A stretch of DNA of 64,000 bases. It comes from CAZAMB01 sp964486335 (lineage in GTDB: Bacteria; Planctomycetota; Phycisphaerae; UBA1845). Made by a program: the position numbers and the translations under genes. The stretch lies in contig CAZAMB010000004.1 in assembly GCA_964486335.1 (NCBI GenBank), positions 186,001-250,000 of the forward strand, read 5' to 3'. The notes below the pieces were generated by a model. That model searched no databases. It was not told the origin of the DNA and worked only from the letters and a program-made list of their open reading frames with translations. Positions 60,060 to 64,000 of the stretch are shown piece after piece (positions within the stretch are counted from its first letter, which is position 1; each line of letters opens with the position of its first letter).

Positions 60060-62474
60060 TCACGGACAATTCGCGGAGGTCGGTCTCTGCGTTCCGTTCC
60101 ACGCCTGCCACAGGCCCGCGCCGTTTAAGAGGTCGATGACGGCCAATATATCGGCGGGAACGCATTGACCGGTACGGTCGAGGTCGCACCCGTAAATGCT
60201 CAGCGGCGGAACTCGGACGCCGTTGAGATGATCGATCAGGTCGAGAATATCGGCCGGCGAAGCGGCCGCGTCGCCGTTTACGTTGGCGGGATGAGAAATA
60301 TACTGAACGAAGCTCGGCCCGCCGGTGTATTTGATTTTCGTGACGGCACCGGCAGTGATCGGTCGGTTAAGAAATAGGCGATAGACGCCTCCCCCTAAAT
60401 ATGTGACGTTCTTGATCCCGTTGGGGCCGAGGAGCGGATCCTCCGCTGTTTCACAGAGAGTAAAACAATCTTCAGCGCCGCCGACTCGCGGCAAGATTCG
60501 GATCATGATGGGTTCGGGTGAAACGCCGGGACCGCCCTGAGAGCCGATTCCCTGTCGCGGCTGTGCGCTGTTCGGTGGATGCGGCTGGCGAGCGTCCAGC
60601 GTCCCGCCTGGAGGATCGGCATCGGTGATGATTGCGTCGGGGCAGGTTTCGCAGACATCGTCAACGCCATCGTTATCGTGATCGCCGAGGCACAACAGAC
60701 CCGGTCCGGCCGGACGCCCTCCGCCACCGAGACACTGGGTTGATTGAACATTCTGGCAAGATCCATTGTTGATGCAGCAAGCATTGCGACAGGGATCGAC
60801 GACGATCTGGTAAGAACCAACTGCTCCCGACGCTCCGGAGACGCGAAGGTAATAGGTCGAACCCTCGGTGACGTTCAGGTCGAGCTGGGAGCGCGTCGGC
60901 GGCGAACCGCAACCGTCGTCATTGCAGGCGATCTGGTTCCCGTCGCAGCCGTCGTACACGGCCAAGCTGGTATCGAATCCGCTGGCGCAAGTGCCGATCC
61001 GAACGCGCCCAGTGCAGTCCGCAGTCCAGCAATGCCAAACGTCCTTGGTGTCATTGAACGTACACGATGAAATGTCGGAGCCGGTGGCGCCCAACGTCGT
61101 CCCGCCATAAGGAACGCCGGTGAGGAGTCGCACGCAATCTCCGCATTCATTGTTGGGAGGCGTCGGGATCGGGCAGACGAAGCTGCTGCAATTGGTGCCC
61201 TCGTGCCAGACGCCATTCTGCTGCTGGCACTGGATTTGCGACAGGGTTCCCAAACAGACGGCTGCGTTGCTGCAACAGGCACCGGTCGGAACGACGGTGT
61301 TGCACCGGATTTTCATCACGCCGTTGCCCTGTGCGTGGAAATATCCGCCGACTCGAATCGTGTAACAGTTTCCCTGCTGCGCGGGCGTGGTGACAAGTGA
61401 CCGAACGCCGCAGAAATCGTCGTTGCAGACGAGTGGAGGAGAAACCACCGGACATTGGCGACACCCCGCGTAGACAGCCACCTTGGTGTCAAAAGAGCTC
61501 TCGCAAAGGTCCACGGTCAATTGGCCGTTGCAGGTCGCGTTGTACCGATACCAGATGTCGGAGCCGATGTTGTCGAAGGAATTGAACCGGCACGCCTGCG
61601 GTTCCTCCGGGCCGTCGGTGGTCGCTCCGACGGTAGAAAAAGCAATGTTGCCGTCGGTCACTTCGATCTGGTCACGACAGCGGTCGTTTTGCACTGTTGC
61701 CGACTTGTCGAGAATGATCTCCACGCGCACGCCGTTGATTCCCGTGCCCGCGGCATTTGGAAGCGTGACATTGACGCGACCATCCCACGGACTGGTCATC
61801 AAAGGTGCGATGTTGGTGGGCCCGTGGACGGTTTGCTCGTCAACGAGAAACTGGATTGTGGCCGAAACGATCTGGTCGCCACCGGCCCAATCCAGCGGAT
61901 CGTCGATTCCGATGGAAAAACAAGCGGCGGTCATCGGCGTGCCAAGGACTTCGATTCCCGAAGGAAACAGTGTCGTTCCCATGGGAGATCGCGTATTGAT
62001 GCGCAGTAGGCGACGCGCGCCGACCTGAACGGTTTCCGATTCCACGACCGTGGGCACGACTCCGAAGACGTCGGTGCGCAGCGGTTCGGTGATGTTGTCG
62101 AAACGGACGATATCGTCAAGCGCGCCAGGTAACTGCGGATTGAAGAAGAAAAAACACGAAATCGGCTCCGGACCGTTTCCGTCCAAGTCCGCGCCAACAA
62201 GGTGGTGAACGCTGTAGGTGGTATCCTGCGGCGACGCGACGCTGCCGGCACCGGGCCAATACTCTTCACCCGATACATGAGCGAAATGACAATCGCCATT
62301 ACATCCAGGTAGAAGGATTTCCTCGTCAAGGTAAACGATCGAGTCGGCTGTAGTTTGAATTGCCTCGTGCTGGGCCGGCGCGGCGGAGGTCATCAGCAGC
62401 GCGACAGCGCCGCCCCATGCGATCAATCCCGCGTGCCCATTGCGACAGTAACCAACGGCCGTTTGCCTGGTCAT
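60060..62474 (-). CDS. Secreted multidomain protein with PPC-like domains and dockerin-like repeats
   Basis: This 804-residue exported protein has a signal peptide of about 35 residues ending SAAPAQ. After an N-terminal region of unknown type come two beta domains of the PPC/bacterial pre-peptidase kind (SDIWYRYNATCNGQLTVDLC and KDVWHCWTADCTGRVRIGTC). Each is followed by short Cys-rich segments (TGACCSNAAVCLGTLSQIQC). A C-terminal pair of dockerin-like repeats (NVNGDAAASPADILDLIDHL and CDLDRTGQCVPADILAVIDL) has Ca-loop-like DxNxD positions. Planctomycetes carry many such proteins; a cohesin partner is not known. G-rich GGGGGG lies 7 nt before ATG 62474. Confidence 0.8.
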   Translation of the reverse strand: MTRQTAVGYCRNGHAGLIAWGGAVALLMTSAAPAQHEAIQTTADSIVYLDEEILLPGCNGDCHFAHVSGEEYWPGAGSVASPQDTTYSVHHLVGADLDGNGPEPISCFFFFNPQLPGALDDIVRFDNITEPLRTDVFGVVPTVVESETVQVGARRLLRINTRSPMGTTLFPSGIEVLGTPMTAACFSIGIDDPLDWAGGDQIVSATIQFLVDEQTVHGPTNIAPLMTSPWDGRVNVTLPNAAGTGINGVRVEIILDKSATVQNDRCRDQIEVTDGNIAFSTVGATTDGPEEPQACRFNSFDNIGSDIWYRYNATCNGQLTVDLCESSFDTKVAVYAGCRQCPVVSPPLVCNDDFCGVRSLVTTPAQQGNCYTIRVGGYFHAQGNGVMKIRCNTVVPTGACCSNAAVCLGTLSQIQCQQQNGVWHEGTNCSSFVCPIPTPPNNECGDCVRLLTGVPYGGTTLGATGSDISSCTFNDTKDVWHCWTADCTGRVRIGTCASGFDTSLAVYDGCDGNQIACNDDGCGSPPTRSQLDLNVTEGSTYYLRVSGASGAVGSYQIVVDPCRNACCINNGSCQNVQSTQCLGGGGRPAGPGLLCLGDHDNDGVDDVCETCPDAIITDADPPGGTLDARQPHPPNSAQPRQGIGSQGGPGVSPEPIMIRILPRVGGAEDCFTLCETAEDPLLGPNGIKNVTYLGGGVYRLFLNRPITAGAVTKIKYTGGPSFVQYISHPANVNGDAAASPADILDLIDHLNGVRVPPLSIYGCDLDRTGQCVPADILAVIDLLNGAGLWQAWNGTQRPTSANCP

Positions 62475-62922
62475 GAGATGCCCCCCTTGCTTTCCGGTGA
62501 CGGCGTGAACCGCTCGTCATGTCCGAGTCGTCGTTTCCTGAAATGCACCGGTCGAACGCCCGCTCCAGCGCACGAACAGCCGCCCCCCCAAAAAAGGATT
62601 GATTCGCTTCGTCCTCTCCGCCATTCCCCCGAATGAGGCGGTCTGCGTGCGGTCAAGCCCCATAACCGCCAAGTCCGCACGCCGACGAAGTATGATACCA
62701 AGTTTGTCCGCGTAATCCAGCGGAATTGAGTCTGGTTTCTGGGCCGGATTCGTTTGCAACGGGCAGGAACCCACCTTTTTCATTGTTTTATCGGTCTCGA
62801 CAGTGCCAAGTGGGAACGCAGATCAATTCACGCGATACGCGCCGGTTGAACCATGGAATCCGCGGCCTATCCTGCTTTCCGAGCCCGCGGCTCGCTAAGG
62901 CTGATTCTTTCCACGTTTCTAC
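62475..62922. other. Gap upstream of the dockerin-like gene
   Basis: No gene is recognised. A TATCAT at about 62698-62693 (minus) is a possible -10 for the secreted protein gene. CGAGCC-CGC-GGCTCG (62880-62894) is a perfect 6-bp inverted repeat 28 nt after the stop of the Asp-box gene. It could be its terminator and shares GCGGCTCGC with the REP-like elements. Confidence 0.4.
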
Positions 62923-64000
62923 TTAGCCGAACCGAACGCAGTAGATCGGGGGCAGGTGAGTGGTCGCGCAAGTCCAATGGTCCCCTTGATCATCGGTGGT
63001 CCAAAGCGACCCGGTTGTGCTTCCGAAGGCGAGCCGATCGCCGGTGGCATCAATATCCAAAGCGTGACGGAAGGTGAGGTCGTAGGCGTGATCTTGAGGG
63101 AGGCCGTTACGCAGAACGTCAAATGTCCGTCCGCCGTCTCGTGTGCGCGTCACGACAACTCGGCCTTCAACGGGAAACCGTTTTTCGTCTTTGACGGCGG
63201 GGACGAGCCAGGCCGTATCGGGGTCGCGCGGATGCACCGCGACGGCGAAACCGAAAGTCGATGGCGGGACATTGAGCACTTCGGACCAGGACGTCGCGCC
63301 GTCCGTTGATCGAAAAACCCCGTTGTGATGCTGGACCCAGAACGTGTTCGGCTGCGCGAGGCATTGGACAAGGCAATGCGGGTCCTGGATGGTCGGATCA
63401 CCTTTTTGCTCAGGCGGCATGTAGGCGGCCCACATTCCTTCCGCTCGACAAGCCCAATTCTTGCCGCCATCCTCGGTCAGCCAAACGCCACCGCAGGAGA
63501 CGCCAACGGCGACACGGCGCGAATCGCGCGGATGAACACAGATCGAGTGAATGCCGGGCAAGTCCATTCCGCCGCCAAACCACTTCTTCCGTTCCGTGCG
63601 ATCCCATAAGGGACGATTCAGCACCCAAGTCGAGCCGCGATCGTCGGATCGAAACAGACCGCCCGGAATCGTCCCGCACCAAAGCGAACCGGGTTCATCG
63701 GCGCCTCCGGTGCTCAGCCCCCAGATCAATTCGAGGGTCCAAGGAATGGGCGTGCCTCGCATGGGACAAAGATCGGGAGCGGCGCCATCGGGCGGCGCCG
63801 GATAGGTCGGCACCGCGCATTCCTCCCACTCTACTCCATTGGACGAGCGGTGCATTTTGGACCCGAAATGACCGTGACCGATGGCAGCGTACACTGAACC
63901 GTCGCGATGATCGGGCAACACCATTCCGACGTTGTCGCCGAGGAAAGCGACACGCGCCACTTGCCAGGGGGACGAACCGCCGGAACGCCGCTCGAGCGTG
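62923..64000 (-). CDS. Asp-box (BNR) propeller protein, sialidase-like; 5' end beyond the window
   Basis: The visible 359 codons encode a beta-propeller with five Asp-box motifs (S/T-x-D-x-G-x-T-W/F): SDDRGSTW, TEDGGKNW, STDGATSW, TRDGGRTF and TDDQGDHW. ARVAFLGDNVGMVLPDHRDG and VYAAIGHGHFGSK match the N-terminal blade of exo-sialidase-like/VPS10-like proteins common in environmental bacteria. The frame is open to base 64000 without a stop, and TLERRSGGSSPWQ precedes the GTG at 63960. The true start therefore lies outside, and the GTG is probably internal. No signal peptide can be judged. Catalytic sialidase residues are not apparent. Confidence 0.8.
   Translation of the reverse strand, partial: TLERRSGGSSPWQVARVAFLGDNVGMVLPDHRDGSVYAAIGHGHFGSKMHRSSNGVEWEECAVPTYPAPPDGAAPDLCPMRGTPIPWTLELIWGLSTGGADEPGSLWCGTIPGGLFRSDDRGSTWVLNRPLWDRTERKKWFGGGMDLPGIHSICVHPRDSRRVAVGVSCGGVWLTEDGGKNWACRAEGMWAAYMPPEQKGDPTIQDPHCLVQCLAQPNTFWVQHHNGVFRSTDGATSWSEVLNVPPSTFGFAVAVHPRDPDTAWLVPAVKDEKRFPVEGRVVVTRTRDGGRTFDVLRNGLPQDHAYDLTFRHALDIDATGDRLAFGSTTGSLWTTDDQGDHWTCATTHLPPIYCVRFG

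Overview
This window comes from a bacterial chromosome of moderately high GC content, most likely from the phylum Planctomycetota, possibly a Phycisphaerae-like lineage. The evidence is indirect. There is a planctomycete-style pilus/secretin cluster with a YdjY-domain gene beside it. Large secreted cysteine-rich and PPC-like proteins are present, one with an IPTL-type C-terminal sorting tail and one with dockerin-like repeats. There are PQQ-type beta-propeller proteins. Ribosomal protein L17 carries a large internal insertion. The long ribosomal protein cluster lacks rpmD, adk and infA at their usual places. A KdsD homologue suggests a Kdo-type outer membrane. No mobile element, CRISPR array or prophage is visible.

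Layout. 0.2-6 kb: a secreted M43 metalloprotease, an LCAT-like hydrolase, and a minus-strand unit kdsD - polysaccharide deacetylase - methyltransferase. 6-16 kb: a minus-strand envelope machine made of a PilM protein fused to a membrane/periplasmic part, two single-TM periplasmic proteins, a 1035-residue secretin and a YdjY protein with an ExbD-like tail. 16-22.4 kb: housekeeping genes (mtaB-like tRNA methylthiotransferase, methyltransferase, ThiF-family E1-like enzyme, small membrane protein, tRNA-Leu, aroC, yjbQ, HIT protein). 22.5-40.3 kb: the S10-spc-alpha cluster on the minus strand from rpsJ down to rplQ, preceded by fusA. A strong promoter lies between fusA and rpsJ, and there are hairpins in the rpsJ leader and in the rpsJ-rplC gap. 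40.4-46.4 kb: a lipoprotein, a GNAT enzyme behind an 11-bp inverted repeat, an M24 peptidase, acs, and a sugar-nucleotide epimerase. 46.5-51.5 kb: a PaaK-like AMP-forming ligase and two PQQ-propeller proteins. 52-64 kb: a surface/secretion region with a secreted protein and its terminator, DedA, the 1187-residue Cys-rich IPTL-tailed protein, a UbiB-like kinase, a dockerin-like secreted protein, and a partial Asp-box propeller protein.

The most unusual signals are these. (i) Several transcription units have a -10 hexamer only 6-10 nt before the start codon, as in leaderless mRNAs (fusA, kdsD, mtaB, yjbQ, aroC, the 17.5-kb methyltransferase). (ii) A 31-nt dispersed palindrome occurs twice with a compensatory base-pair change. 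(iii) The pilus cluster contains fusion proteins. (iv) The EF-G has non-canonical domain IV motifs. (v) There is a structured 5' leader before the Cys-rich surface protein and an 11-bp inverted repeat before the GNAT gene. All functional calls rest on motif recognition by eye; no database search was run.
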